In this document: piece after piece, positions 8,985 to 18,601 of the stretch
How the letters are laid out: every line of letters starts with the position of its first letter
How positions within the stretch are numbered: position 1 is the first letter of the stretch
Position numbers and translations under genes: made by a program
Assembly: GCA_902760755.1 (NCBI GenBank)
Contig: CACWHK010000008.1
Coordinates: 1 to 53,237, forward strand
Length of the DNA: 53,237 bases
Origin: an uncultured Lachnospiraceae bacterium
GTDB taxonomy: Bacteria > Bacillota > Clostridia > Lachnospirales > Lachnospiraceae
Direction of reading: 5' to 3'
Notes under the pieces: generated by a model
Told to the model about the DNA's origin: nothing
What the model saw: only the letters and a program-made list of their open reading frames with translations
Database searches by the model: none

Positions 8985-9620
8985 CTAGAAGTACATGTTT
9001 TCTGCAATTTCCCTCTGGATCGTGGTCGGGCGGTCATGGCCCGGGAACACCAGAGTCTCCTCCGGCAGGGTAAACAGCTTATTGCGGATCCCGTTCATCA
9101 GCGCATCCTGGCTCCCCCCCGGGAAGTCGGTCCGTCCCACGCTTCCGGAGAACAGGGTGTCTCCGTCAAACAAGAGATGCTGCTCCGGGAAATAATAGCA
9201 CATTCCGCCCGGCGTATGGCCCGGCACCTGGATGCACTGCATTTTCGTTCCCAGAATGTCCAGGATCTCACCATCCTCCACGGTTCGGTCCGCATCACAG
9301 GAAAATGCCTCGCCGATAAAGGGCATGGACAGGTTCAGCTGTGGATCCTGCAGCCACTTCAGGTCGTCCTTTCCGATGATCACCTGGATCTCCGGATAGG
9401 CTTCCTTCAGCCGCGGCACTGCCATGCAGTGGTCAAAATGTCCGTGGGTCAGCAGGATCGCACGGGGAACCAGTACCTGGTCCTCGATCATGGCCACCAG
9501 GTGATCCCCGCTGTCTGCGGGATCGATGATGACCGTGTCCTTGGTCTGTACATTTGATACGGTATAGCAGTTCGTGGACACCGGTCCGAGAACTGCGGAA
9601 ATGATGTTCAGCTCTACCAT
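8985..9620 (-). CDS. metallo-beta-lactamase-fold hydrolase, glyoxalase II-like
   Basis: 211 residues. The metal-binding signature THGHFDH is near residue 59, further ligands appear as VPGHTPG near 133 and FDGDTLF near 151, and PGHD comes near the C-terminus. Small members of this group are often hydroxyacylglutathione-hydrolase-like thioesterases, but the true substrate cannot be told from sequence. It lies 52 bases after relA with a GAGGAAGG site, and just before hemZ, an arrangement I recall from other Lachnospiraceae. Confidence 0.9.
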   Translation of the reverse strand: MVELNIISAVLGPVSTNCYTVSNVQTKDTVIIDPADSGDHLVAMIEDQVLVPRAILLTHGHFDHCMAVPRLKEAYPEIQVIIGKDDLKWLQDPQLNLSMPFIGEAFSCDADRTVEDGEILDILGTKMQCIQVPGHTPGGMCYYFPEQHLLFDGDTLFSGSVGRTDFPGGSQDALMNGIRNKLFTLPEETLVFPGHDRPTTIQREIAENMYF

Positions 9621-9672
9621 AGAGAAACCTTCCTCTTTCTTATGCTCCTTCGCCTGAGCAAAGGATCCCTCG

Positions 9673-11943
9673 TCAGCCTGTGGTACGCTCGATATCGATG
9701 ATGCCCTCCACGTTCCGGATCTTGGAGGTCAGCCATGCCAGCTGCTCCGTGGAATGCACACCGAACTGCATGGAGATGGTCACCTTGCCCTGCTTGGAGG
9801 TCCGGACATTCATGCCGGTGATACTGATCTCCGCCTCGTTGAAGATCTTGGAGATCTCGAAGACAATACCCTTCCTGCCGGTGGCATAGATGTTGATCTC
9901 CGTGATATACTCCGTCTCCGGGCTCTCTCCGCCGGCCCACTCCGCGTCGATCAGGCGGGTCCGGTCGGTCTCATCCATATTCAGCACATTGACGCAGTCG
10001 GTCCGGTGAATGGAGACGCCACGGCCTCTTGTTACATATCCGACGATCTCGTCTCCCGGTACCGGCGAGCAGCATTTCGGGAAGCGAACTGCCACATCGT
10101 GGATGCCGTGCACCTTGATGCCGCCCTTCGGGATCTCGAATACCCGCTTTCCGCGGCGAACCTCGGAAACCACGTCCTCATCGGTCTTATTTGCATCCGT
10201 AAGCCGGCGCTGCTCTTCCAGCAGACGGTTTACGATCTGTCCTTCCTTGATGCCCCCGTGTCCTACGGCCGCCATCAGGCTGTCCCAGTCCGGGAAGTTA
10301 TACTTCTTCAGTGTTGGAGCGGTAAGCTCCGGAACCAGCAGATCTGCGGTCACGATGTTCTTGCTCTTGCAGTAGGCATCGATGGCAGCCTTACCTCGCT
10401 GGATATTGTCTGCCTTATGTTCCTGACGGAACCACTGATTGATCTTGGTCTTGGCCTGGGTGCTCTTTACCACCTTCAGCCAGTCAAGGCTGGGGCCCCT
10501 GGAATTTGCGGAGGTGATGATCTCCACCCGGTCTCCGCTCCGAAGCGCCGTTTCGATGGGAACCATGCTTCCGTTGATCCGCGCACCCACCATGGTATTG
10601 CCCACGGCCGTGTGGATCAGATACGCAAAGTCGATGGGTGTGGATCCCTTCGGAAGACTCTTTACATCTCCGGCGGGTGTGAAGACGTAAACCTGATCCT
10701 GGAACACATCCAGGTCGGTCTTCACCGCACTCATGAACTCACGGTTATCCGCCGTGTCGTTCTGCCACTCCAGGATCTCCCGAAGCCAGATCATCTTCTC
10801 CTCTTCCTTGGAGACATTCGTGGAGCCGCTTTCCTTATATTTCCAGTGGGCAGCGATACCGTACTCTGCCGTTCGGTGCATGTCAAAGGTACGGATCTGG
10901 ATCTCGAAGGGCTGCCCTTCATTTCCGATCAGCGTGGTGTGCAGGGACTGATACATGTTCGCCTTCGGCATGGCGATATAGTCCTTGAACCGGCCGGGGA
11001 TCGGCTTATATTTCTCATGAATGATACCCAGCGCGGCGTAGCAGTCGCGGACGGTCTCCACCTTGATGCGGAGCGCGAACAGATCGTAGATCTGCTCCAG
11101 TGTCTTCCCCTGGGTCTTCATCTTCTTGTAAATGCTGAACATGTGCTTTACACGTCCGTCGATCTCCGCTTCGATCCCCGCTTCCTGGATATAGGACTTC
11201 ACCTCTTCCTCCATCTTGCGGATGAACTCCTCACGCTCCGTCAGACGGTCATCGATCTTCTGCTGCAGCTCCTTATAAACGGAAGGATACAGGTACTGCA
11301 TGCAAAGGTCATCCAGCTCGATCTTGATCTTGGAGATACCGAGCCGGTGAGCGATGGGGGAATAGATATCCATGGTCTCACGGGCCTTCTCGATCTGCTT
11401 GGCCGGAGACTGATACTGCAGGGTACGGAGATTATGCAGGCGGTCCGCCAGCTTGATGATGACTACGCGGATATCCTGGGCCATGGCGAGGAACATTTTC
11501 CGAAGATTCTCTGCCTGGATCTCCAGCTTATCCTGGGACAGGTTCAACTGAGTCAGCTTGGTAACACCGTCCACCAGAAGCGCCACCTCATCCGAGAACT
11601 CTCTGGCCACGTCCTCCTTCGTCATGATGGTATCCTCCACCACGTCATGAAGAAGGCCTGCCACGATGGTCTCCTTATCCATCTCCAGCTCTGCCAGGAT
11701 GATCGCCACGCAGATGGGATGGATGATGTAGGGTTCCCCTGACTTCCGCATCTGCCCCTCGTGAGCCTGATCTGCCACATGGTACGCTTTTTCGACCATG
11801 GAAAAATCATCCGACGGATGGTACTTGCGGATGCGGGAAAGCAGCTCAAGATAAAGCTCCGCCGGAGGTGTGAAATCCTTCGGAGTCGCCAGGTCCTGTT
11901 CCGGTTTATGCTGTTGGATCAGATCGCGAATAGTCTCATCCAT
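9673..11943 (-). CDS. relA: bifunctional (p)ppGpp synthetase/hydrolase
   Basis: 756 residues with the full long RSH architecture. An HD hydrolase domain comes first (LLHDVVEDT near residue 98), followed by the synthetase domain (about 240-350, with RFKDYIAMPK), a TGS domain (about 400-470), and a C-terminal ACT domain (about 680-756). The intact HD motif argues for a bifunctional Rel rather than a synthetase-only RelA. It controls the stringent response. It starts 8 bases after apt; its ribosome site is weak (AAGG), so coupling to apt is likely. Confidence 0.96.
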   Translation of the reverse strand: MDETIRDLIQQHKPEQDLATPKDFTPPAELYLELLSRIRKYHPSDDFSMVEKAYHVADQAHEGQMRKSGEPYIIHPICVAIILAELEMDKETIVAGLLHDVVEDTIMTKEDVAREFSDEVALLVDGVTKLTQLNLSQDKLEIQAENLRKMFLAMAQDIRVVIIKLADRLHNLRTLQYQSPAKQIEKARETMDIYSPIAHRLGISKIKIELDDLCMQYLYPSVYKELQQKIDDRLTEREEFIRKMEEEVKSYIQEAGIEAEIDGRVKHMFSIYKKMKTQGKTLEQIYDLFALRIKVETVRDCYAALGIIHEKYKPIPGRFKDYIAMPKANMYQSLHTTLIGNEGQPFEIQIRTFDMHRTAEYGIAAHWKYKESGSTNVSKEEEKMIWLREILEWQNDTADNREFMSAVKTDLDVFQDQVYVFTPAGDVKSLPKGSTPIDFAYLIHTAVGNTMVGARINGSMVPIETALRSGDRVEIITSANSRGPSLDWLKVVKSTQAKTKINQWFRQEHKADNIQRGKAAIDAYCKSKNIVTADLLVPELTAPTLKKYNFPDWDSLMAAVGHGGIKEGQIVNRLLEEQRRLTDANKTDEDVVSEVRRGKRVFEIPKGGIKVHGIHDVAVRFPKCCSPVPGDEIVGYVTRGRGVSIHRTDCVNVLNMDETDRTRLIDAEWAGGESPETEYITEINIYATGRKGIVFEISKIFNEAEISITGMNVRTSKQGKVTISMQFGVHSTEQLAWLTSKIRNVEGIIDIERTTG

Positions 11944-11951
11944 GGTGTGCC

Positions 11952-12476
11952 TTAAGCCCCCTCATACTGAACTAAACTTTCTATATTATAACTATTCAGC
12001 TTCTCACTTCTCTCGAAATCGGTAAGCTCAACCAGGAAGAGAACCTTAACGACTTCTCCTCCGAGCTGCTCTACCAGACGAATGGCCGCCTCGATTGTAC
12101 CGCCTGTGGCGATCAGATCATCGATGATCACGACCTTCTGTCCCGGCTTGATGGAATCCTTGTGGATCTCGATGGTCGCGGAACCATACTCCAGATCGTA
12201 GGTAGCCGCAACCGTCTCCCGGGGAAGCTTCCCCTGCTTCCGAACCGCGATCAGACCCTTATGCTGATTGTAGGCGATGGGGCTGCCGAAGAAGAAGCCT
12301 CTGGCCTCAATTCCTGCGATCAGATCATAGTCCACACCCTCCAGCCGGCGTGACAGCTCATCCACAGCAAGCTGGAACCCATCCGGGTTATTCAACAAAC
12401 TGGTCACATCCCGAAACATAACCCCCGGTTTAGGGAAATCCGGGATTGTCATGATATAGTCCGCAACGGTCTTCAT
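11952..12476 (-). CDS. apt: adenine phosphoribosyltransferase
   Basis: 174 residues from the ATG at 12476, the usual Apt length; it salvages adenine to AMP with PRPP. The start was chosen because it matches the family N-terminus (MKTVADYIMTIPDFPKPGV) and has GGAGG at 12487-12491. The frame is open 30 codons further upstream, but that extension overlaps recJ and looks non-coding. The PRPP-binding motif VVIIDDLIATGGT lies near residue 117. It sits between recJ and relA, a common order in Clostridia and Bacilli. Confidence 0.95.
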   Translation of the reverse strand: MKTVADYIMTIPDFPKPGVMFRDVTSLLNNPDGFQLAVDELSRRLEGVDYDLIAGIEARGFFFGSPIAYNQHKGLIAVRKQGKLPRETVAATYDLEYGSATIEIHKDSIKPGQKVVIIDDLIATGGTIEAAIRLVEQLGGEVVKVLFLVELTDFERSEKLNSYNIESLVQYEGA

Positions 12477-12529
12477 AGCTTTGTAACCTCCATAAAATAT
12501 ATACCTCCTGTCGGAGGCGGATTCACGTG

Positions 12530-14278
12530 TCAGACAGTGCTTCGCCGATAATATTCGATCCAGCACTCTGCACTTTTCTCTCCTCGAAAATCATTCACTG
12601 AAACCCGATAGATCAGATCGAGCTTCGGATACTTCCTTATTTTATCACACTCATCGCATTCCGACCACATTTTTATGTCGGCGAGGAGCATTTCTGCGGA
12701 AAAACTCTTGGCATAGACCCGGTTCCCCCGGCTGTCCCTAAGGGCCAGACGCACTACCTTGCCGCTTCCGTAGGTCCGGACCTCCTCGATCTGCAGGTCC
12801 TTCTCCGCGAAGACCGGCTTCGGATTCCCGTTGCCGAAGGGCTCCAGCTGCTCCAGCTGCTCCGCAAGGGAAAGTGTCCCGTAGCAAAGAGGCATGGGAA
12901 CATCGATATAGATCCGCTCCACCAGCTGTTCCGCGGTAAGTCCGTCCTCCCTGTTCAGTCGCTCCCGGAGAGCCTCCAGATTCTCCTTCGGGATCGTAAC
13001 ACCCGCAGCCATGGGATGCCCGCCGAAGTGATCGATCAGATCCTCCGCAGCCGTCAGTGCCTCGAAGATATTATAGCCCTCGATGGATCGGCCCGAGCCC
13101 TTATAGACGGAGGGATTCTCCTCAGACTCCGTGAAAATGATGGTTGGCCTGTAGTACCGCTCCCGCACCTTCCCGGCCACGATCCCGGCCAGAGATTCGT
13201 GCAGTCCCGGAACCTCGATCACCAGGACATGATTCTTTTCGTAAAAGCTGCCTGCTTCGATGCTTTCCACTGCAGCCCGGACACCCGCGTCCGTTGCAGC
13301 CTTCCGTTCATCATTCAGCTGCTTCATCTCCTCCGCCAGCTGCTTTGCTTCCTCCGGATCCTTCGTAAGAAGAAGACGCATGGCCTCCTTTGCAGAGGAA
13401 AGCCGTCCCTCGGAATTGATGCTGGGGCCTATGATAAAGCCCAGATGATAGACGCTGATGCTCCGCCCGTCCAGAAGACCGCTGGCGGTAAGCAGTGCCC
13501 GAAGCCCTACATTTTCGGTATCCGGCATCACCCGCATGCCCTCCCGGACCAGGGTCCGGTTCTCTCCGGTAAGGGGCATCACGTCGCAGACGGTCCCGAG
13601 GGCCACAAACTCCAGATAATCGGTGGCGGAAAGGGGCTTACCCTCCGCCTCCGCCAGCTTCCGCATCAGCTTATAGGCAACCTCCGCACCGCAGATCGTC
13701 TTGTAGGGATAGGGACAAAGGGGCTGCCAGGGATTTACGATCACATCCGCCGCGGGAAGGTGTCCCTGCACCTGGTGATGATCCGTAACGATCACCGTCA
13801 TCCCCAGCTCCTTTGCGCGGTCGATGGCTTCGAAGGCTGCGATGCCGTTATCACAGGTAAGCAGCGTATCCACGCCGTCCGCATGGGCTTCCTCCACGAT
13901 ACGGACATTCATTCCGTAGCCGTCCCGCACCCGGTCGGGGATATCATAGCTTACCCTCGCCCCGAGACGTCGCAGCACGTCATAGAGGATATAATTGGAG
14001 GTGACTCCGTCCACATCATAATCCGAAACAATTCGGATGCTCTTTCCTGCCCGAAGCTTCTCCTGCAGGAGGCGGACCGCCTCTTCGATCCCAAGCATCT
14101 TCCCGGCATCCGGGATACTGCTGAGACTCCCGTAGAGATACTCCTCCCGCTTCTCATCCGTATCCAGGTCCCGGTTCACCAGGATTCTTGCCATCACCGG
14201 AGAGATTCCGAAATGGGCAGCGATCTCACTGAAGTCCGCTCTTTTCGTATGCATGCGCCATTCCGTTTCTCTAAGCAT
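12530..14278 (-). CDS. recJ: single-stranded-DNA exonuclease RecJ
   Basis: 582 residues from the ATG at 14278, preceded by GGGGGAG; a start 9 codons further up (14305) has no such site. RecJ degrades ssDNA 5' to 3' in recombination and mismatch repair. DHH-family metal motifs are visible: SDYDVDGVTS near residue 88, CDNGIAA near 148, VTDHHQ near 170, and GGHPMAAG of the DHHA1 domain near 425. The C-terminal OB-like region is present, so the protein looks complete. It is the first gene of a same-strand run that includes apt and relA. Confidence 0.95.
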   Translation of the reverse strand: MLRETEWRMHTKRADFSEIAAHFGISPVMARILVNRDLDTDEKREEYLYGSLSSIPDAGKMLGIEEAVRLLQEKLRAGKSIRIVSDYDVDGVTSNYILYDVLRRLGARVSYDIPDRVRDGYGMNVRIVEEAHADGVDTLLTCDNGIAAFEAIDRAKELGMTVIVTDHHQVQGHLPAADVIVNPWQPLCPYPYKTICGAEVAYKLMRKLAEAEGKPLSATDYLEFVALGTVCDVMPLTGENRTLVREGMRVMPDTENVGLRALLTASGLLDGRSISVYHLGFIIGPSINSEGRLSSAKEAMRLLLTKDPEEAKQLAEEMKQLNDERKAATDAGVRAAVESIEAGSFYEKNHVLVIEVPGLHESLAGIVAGKVRERYYRPTIIFTESEENPSVYKGSGRSIEGYNIFEALTAAEDLIDHFGGHPMAAGVTIPKENLEALRERLNREDGLTAEQLVERIYIDVPMPLCYGTLSLAEQLEQLEPFGNGNPKPVFAEKDLQIEEVRTYGSGKVVRLALRDSRGNRVYAKSFSAEMLLADIKMWSECDECDKIRKYPKLDLIYRVSVNDFRGEKSAECWIEYYRRSTV

Positions 14279-14317
14279 CGTTTCTCCCCCATAACCCTCA
14301 AACATGTGAATGAATCA

Positions 14318-14343
14318 AACAGGAGGGGGAATCCCCTCCTGTT
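14318..14343 (-). terminator. hairpin after secDF
   Basis: A perfect 11-bp stem (14318-14328 with 14333-14343) and a 4-base loop lie 10 bases beyond the secDF stop. The following minus-strand sequence is TGATTCATTC, only moderately U-rich, so termination may be partial and feed recJ. Confidence 0.55.
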
Positions 14344-14352
14344 CGTCCGGTG

Positions 14353-16599
14353 TTATTTGCTCTTAGCCACCTTTTTCTCCGTATCCTTGCTGCCCGTATC
14401 CTTCTTACCGATATGCTTCTTCAGGAACAGCCACAGCGGACCGGTGATGAAGATCGATGAGTAGAGACCACAGAGCAGACCTGCGATCAGCGTCAGGGTA
14501 AACTCCTTCAGGGAAGCAACACCCAGGATGTACAGCATCAGGATCGTAGCAAAGGTCGTCAGTGTTGAATAGATATTTCTTGTCATGGTCTGGGAGATAC
14601 TGGTATCAACCACGGTATCATACCCAACCTGCTTTACATTCATCTCGCGCAGATTCTCACGGATCCGGTCGAAGATGATGATGGTCGCATTGATGGAGTA
14701 ACCGACAATGGTCAGCATACATGCGATAAATGTACCGCCGACGGAGAGGTAAGCCACGGAGTAGACCATGAACACTACCATGACGTCGTGTACCAGGGCG
14801 ATCACGGCTGCCGCACCGAAGCGGACATCCGAGAACCGGATCGCGATATAGATCAGCATCAGGATCGTAGCAACTACGACTGCGATGATGGCATCGCGCT
14901 GCATTTCGTTGGAAATGGTGGAGCTGATGTTCTGGGAATCAATCTTGTCATCCGTCAGACTGTACTTTGCTTCGAGGGCATTGGCTACCTTCGTACGGGT
15001 TGCCTCATCCAGCTCGGAGGTCTTGAATACTATCTGGTTTGTACCGTCTACGGTCTGGATCTGGATGGTGCCGGCGTTGATGCCTGCTGCCTCGGCGATG
15101 ATCGGAGCGATCTCCGTCTCAGCCTCTTCCAGAGTATATGCCTTGTCAAAGGTTACGGTGGTGGATGTACCGCCGCTGAACTCAAGGCTGTAGTTCAGGC
15201 TGCTTCCGCGATGGTCGATGCTCTTGTTTACGAAGAGGGCACCGATACCGCATGCAATAATCACCAGAGAGATCACGCCGGTAAACTTGAAGGCCTTTGT
15301 GAACTTCACAACCTTCTTATGCTTGGACTCACCGTAGAGCTTCTTGTTGGTTACGCCCAGGTTTGCGAAGCAGTTCAGAAGAACACGGGTAACAATCAGT
15401 GCCGTGAACATGGAAAGAACGATACCGAGAATAAGAGTCTTGGCAAAGCCCTTTACCGCACCGGAGCCCATGCCCAGAAGCACGAGGCCGGCGATGATGG
15501 TTGTGATATTTCCATCGAAGATGGCGGAGAAGGCCTTGGAGAAACCGTTCTTGATCGCGGTCTTCGTGGTCTTGCCGTCACCGATCTCCTCTTTGATACG
15601 CGTGAAGATAATGACATTCGCGTCCACGGCCATACCGATACCCAGGATGATACCTGCGATACCCGGCAGGGTCAGGGAGATATGGAGTGTCTGAAGGAAG
15701 AACAGCTCCAGAATAACATAAACAGAAAGCGCGATGGATGCAAGGAATCCGGGGAACCGGAATACGATGATCATGATCAGGAACACGATACCGAGACCGA
15801 TGGCACCTGCAAACAGGGATGTGGAAACCGCATCACTACCCAGCTTAGCGCCCACAACCTGGGAACGCAGCTCGCGAAGAGTAAGCGGCAGGGCACCGAT
15901 CTTGATGGTGCTTGCCAGGGACTCAGCCTCTTCATAGGTACTGATGTTGTTAATCTCAGCACTTCCGCCGGTGATCGCTTCATTTACGGTAGGAGCACTT
16001 GCTACCGCACCGTCATAAATGATGTAGACCGGGCTGCCTACATTTGCAGCAGTAACCTCTGCAAACTTCTTGGCACCCTCATCGGTAAACTGAAGGGATA
16101 CAACGTTCTCCTTCTGTCCCGTGGTCTGATCCTCACGGATACCGCCCTGTGCTTCCTTGATATCGGAACCGGTCAGAGCAGCGGTGTATTCCTGTCCGGA
16201 TGCGAACAGGGAATAGTTGGTGGGATCCAGGAATTCCAGTGTACCCGGACGACCCATCTCATCGAGGATCTTGTTCGGATCGTACTTGCTGGTATCCACC
16301 GGGATCTCAACGGTCAGACGGTTGCTGCCCTCACGGTACACTTCACCGTCCGTACTGTAGTTATCCACTCTTCGCTGCAGCTTCTCCTGTGTTGCGGCGA
16401 TCGCAGAGTCAGATGCATCATCCTCAACGATCTCGTAGGTTACGCTGACACCGCCCCGAAGGTCAAGACCCAGGACGATATCCTCTGCGCGGCCTGCCTT
16501 CGTCTCGCCCAGGCCGCAGAGGATGGTGTAAACCATACCTGCTACCAGCAGAACGAAGAGCAGCAGTCCAAGCACCGCATTTCTCTTTGCTTTCTTCAT
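14353..16599 (-). CDS. secDF: fused protein translocase subunits SecD-SecF
   Basis: 748 residues. The SecD half has an N-terminal membrane span, the signature GLDLRGGV near residue 44, a large extracytoplasmic domain and a five-helix bundle. The SecF half begins near residue 430 with its own first span and the signature YSLEFSGGTS. A basic, Lys-rich C-terminal tail follows. SecDF uses the proton motive force to help complete secretion through SecYEG. It follows scfA and scfB on the same strand, an association I recall for the SCIFF system. RBS AGGAG lies 8 bases ahead of the ATG. Confidence 0.96.
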   Translation of the reverse strand: MKKAKRNAVLGLLLFVLLVAGMVYTILCGLGETKAGRAEDIVLGLDLRGGVSVTYEIVEDDASDSAIAATQEKLQRRVDNYSTDGEVYREGSNRLTVEIPVDTSKYDPNKILDEMGRPGTLEFLDPTNYSLFASGQEYTAALTGSDIKEAQGGIREDQTTGQKENVVSLQFTDEGAKKFAEVTAANVGSPVYIIYDGAVASAPTVNEAITGGSAEINNISTYEEAESLASTIKIGALPLTLRELRSQVVGAKLGSDAVSTSLFAGAIGLGIVFLIMIIVFRFPGFLASIALSVYVILELFFLQTLHISLTLPGIAGIILGIGMAVDANVIIFTRIKEEIGDGKTTKTAIKNGFSKAFSAIFDGNITTIIAGLVLLGMGSGAVKGFAKTLILGIVLSMFTALIVTRVLLNCFANLGVTNKKLYGESKHKKVVKFTKAFKFTGVISLVIIACGIGALFVNKSIDHRGSSLNYSLEFSGGTSTTVTFDKAYTLEEAETEIAPIIAEAAGINAGTIQIQTVDGTNQIVFKTSELDEATRTKVANALEAKYSLTDDKIDSQNISSTISNEMQRDAIIAVVVATILMLIYIAIRFSDVRFGAAAVIALVHDVMVVFMVYSVAYLSVGGTFIACMLTIVGYSINATIIIFDRIRENLREMNVKQVGYDTVVDTSISQTMTRNIYSTLTTFATILMLYILGVASLKEFTLTLIAGLLCGLYSSIFITGPLWLFLKKHIGKKDTGSKDTEKKVAKSK

Positions 16600-16656
16600 T
16601 GCTTCTACTCCTTTTATTTCTATGCATCTCTTCGATGCCTGAAATCTATGTCATAG

Positions 16657-16768
16657 GTTCTTGTACAGCCTTCAGCTGTACGAGAACCGTACTGCACCCA
16701 ACTCCGAAGGAGTTGCCCGAACGAAGTGAGGGTTTCTGTGCGGCCATCCTTTGCCGCTCAGAAAGGTA
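16657..16768. repeat. cluster of small hairpins between secDF and scfB
   Basis: Several short inverted repeats lie side by side: one with arms around GTACAGC/GCTGTAC, one CAACTCC-gaa-GGAGTTG, and one GCGGC/GCCGC. No gene is visible. The cluster adjoins the 57-bp element at 16769 and may belong to the same composite repeat. Confidence 0.5.
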
Positions 16769-16825
16769 TGTCATTCTGAAACCGAAGGTTGAAGAATCTG
16801 ATCCTTCACTTTGTTCAGGATGACA
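16769..16825. repeat. dispersed repeat with inverted ends
   Basis: A 57-bp element with ends TGTCATTCTGA and TCAGGATGACA, imperfect inverted copies of each other. Its sequence resembles the very common intergenic repeat whose spurious translation reads HPEQSEG. It overlaps the last codons of scfB: the scfB stop TGA (16817-16815) is inside the element. Confidence 0.65.
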
Positions 16826-18287
16826 GGTCCGACTCGCAGGGCTCCTCGCAGCTTTCCGCGCAATCCTCATCCGCTGTAAATCCGCTGCTTCTCGGCTTGC
16901 TTTCCGGTTTTACCGCCTCCGGAAGATCCGCCAGGGCTGCCTTCATCATCAGCGCACATTCCACACGCTTACGCTCCAGCTCGCAGCCGATATCGTAGGC
17001 CTCCAGAATCTTTCCGTGGAACTGATAGGCGTTGGCCGCGCACCCGCCGCTGCAGAAGAACCGGGCAAAACAGGTTTTGCACTTCTCCTTCGCGTAGACG
17101 TTGTTGCACTTGAACTCTTCCACGATGTCGGTCCTGTGGATTCCCTTCCACACATCTCCCAGCAGGAACTTCTCGTCCCCGACGAACTGATGGCAGGGAT
17201 AGAGGTCCCCCCAGGGAGTCACGGCCAGGTACTCCGTTCCGGAGCCGCAGCCGGACAGCCGCTTGTAGACGCAGGGCCCGCCGGTAAGATCGATCATAAA
17301 ATGGAAGAAGGTTACGGGACGTCCCTCCCTTGCACGCTCCACCAGCTTTGCTGCCAGTCGGTCGTACTGCGTAAGAAGGACCGGAATATCCTCCTCCCGG
17401 ATGGCGTAATCCTGCTCCGGCGGTGCAACCACCGGCTCCATGGAGATCACCTTGAAGCCTTCATCCATCAGGCTTACCACATCCTCACAGAAGTCCAGGT
17501 TGTGGTGGGTAAAGGTTCCGCGGATATAGTATTCACCCTTCCGCTTCTCCTGAAAATGCTTATATTTAGGAAGGATCACGTCATAGCTTCCCTTCCCGTT
17601 CCGTGCCGGACGCATGGCGTCATTCACTGCCCGACGTCCGTCGATGGACAGAACCACGTTCTTCAGTTCCCGGTTTGCGAAGTCGATCACCTCGTCGTCC
17701 AAAAGGATCCCGTTGGTGGTGAGAGTGAACCGGAAGTTCTTCCCGGTCTCCTTCTCCCGCTGCCTTCCGTAGGCTACCAGCTCCTTTACCACCTCAAAGT
17801 TCATGAGGGGCTCTCCGCCGAAGAAGTCTACCTCGAGATTCCTGCGGTTTCCGGAGTTTTCGATCAGAAAATCCAGCGCCTGTTTTCCCACCTCAGCGGA
17901 CATAAGCGCCCTGTCTCCGTGGTACTCCCCCTGTCCCGCAAAGCAGTATTTGCAGGCTAGATTGCAGTCGTGGGATACATTTAAGCAGAGGGCCTTAACC
18001 ACGGTCTTCCGCTTCTTGAAATCGATCACTGCCTCCTGATACGGCTCCTCGGTGAACAGTCGTCCGGTATCCACCAGATGCTGCACCGCGTCATAGGCTT
18101 CGCCGATGGAATCCTCCGTCTCGCCGGGATAGTCCTCCCGGAGCTTCGCGGTCACCTCATCACGGCTTCGCCCGTCATAAAGAGCGATCAGATCGTAAAC
18201 CAGATCATCGACCACATGAACCGATCCGCTGCATACATCCAGCACGATGTTATATCCGTTATTCTTGAATTGATGCACCTGTTTCAT
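16815..18287 (-). CDS. scfB: SCIFF peptide radical SAM maturase
   Basis: 490 residues from the ATG at 18287. The enzyme forms thioether cross-links in the six-cysteine peptide encoded just upstream. The radical SAM motif CNLACKYC is near residue 104. Auxiliary SPASM-type clusters are carried by cysteines near residues 337-355 and in the CKTCFARFFCSGGC segment near 405. The start was chosen because the family begins close to KQVHQFKNNGYNIVLDV; GGAG lies 6 bases ahead. A start 12 codons further up (18323, with AAGGGG) is possible. The last 30 or so residues are Ser/Glu/Cys-rich and end inside a dispersed repeat, so the native C-terminus may have been altered. Confidence 0.93.
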   Translation of the reverse strand: MKQVHQFKNNGYNIVLDVCSGSVHVVDDLVYDLIALYDGRSRDEVTAKLREDYPGETEDSIGEAYDAVQHLVDTGRLFTEEPYQEAVIDFKKRKTVVKALCLNVSHDCNLACKYCFAGQGEYHGDRALMSAEVGKQALDFLIENSGNRRNLEVDFFGGEPLMNFEVVKELVAYGRQREKETGKNFRFTLTTNGILLDDEVIDFANRELKNVVLSIDGRRAVNDAMRPARNGKGSYDVILPKYKHFQEKRKGEYYIRGTFTHHNLDFCEDVVSLMDEGFKVISMEPVVAPPEQDYAIREEDIPVLLTQYDRLAAKLVERAREGRPVTFFHFMIDLTGGPCVYKRLSGCGSGTEYLAVTPWGDLYPCHQFVGDEKFLLGDVWKGIHRTDIVEEFKCNNVYAKEKCKTCFARFFCSGGCAANAYQFHGKILEAYDIGCELERKRVECALMMKAALADLPEAVKPESKPRSSGFTADEDCAESCEEPCESDLSS

Positions 18288-18369
18288 GTTGGTCTCCATG
18301 CAAGCAAAGAGGACTATCCGCATGGATCGTCCCCTTCGCGTAATCTTTAGTCCTTAAGGGCCGCACGTA

Positions 18370-18510
18370 TTACTGATTCTCGCAGCTCTGATTTCCTACT
18401 GTGCAGGATGTCTTGCAAGCGGACTGGCAGGATGTCTGGCACTCGCCACATCCACCATGCTCCTGTGTCTGCTGGTAGGTCGTCTCTGTTAAAGTCTTGA
18501 TTCTTTCCAT
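18370..18510 (-). CDS. scfA: SCIFF ribosomal peptide (six cysteines in forty-five)
   Basis: 46 residues from the ATG at 18510, with AGGAGGT at 18518-18524. Six cysteines lie at positions 21, 24, 28, 32, 36 and 43 behind a leader-like N-terminus (MERIKTLTETTYQQTQEHGG). This matches the nearly universal SCIFF peptide of Clostridia, the substrate of ScfB, which ties Cys to Thr or other residues through thioether bonds. An upstream in-frame start would bury the strong ribosome site and is rejected. Strong promoter just upstream; scfB and secDF follow. Confidence 0.95.
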   Translation of the reverse strand: MERIKTLTETTYQQTQEHGGCGECQTSCQSACKTSCTVGNQSCENQ

Positions 18511-18565
18511 GATTTTTACCTCCTGATTGGTACTTCTCCCGACATTCGGGCATAGCACGAAAGAC

Positions 18566-18593
18566 ATTATACCATATTCATACGTAAAATCAA
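18566..18593 (-). promoter_or_regulatory. sigma-A-type promoter of scfA-scfB-secDF
   Basis: -35 TTGATT at 18593-18588, a 16-base spacer, and -10 TATAAT at 18571-18566 with an extended TGG just ahead. The -10 box is 56 bases upstream of the scfA start. Confidence 0.75.
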
Positions 18594-18601
18594 ATACTTT
18601 T

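Noticed and set aside
12477-12566. Longer Apt start
   Set aside because: It would overlap recJ and bypass the GGAGG at 12487-12491.
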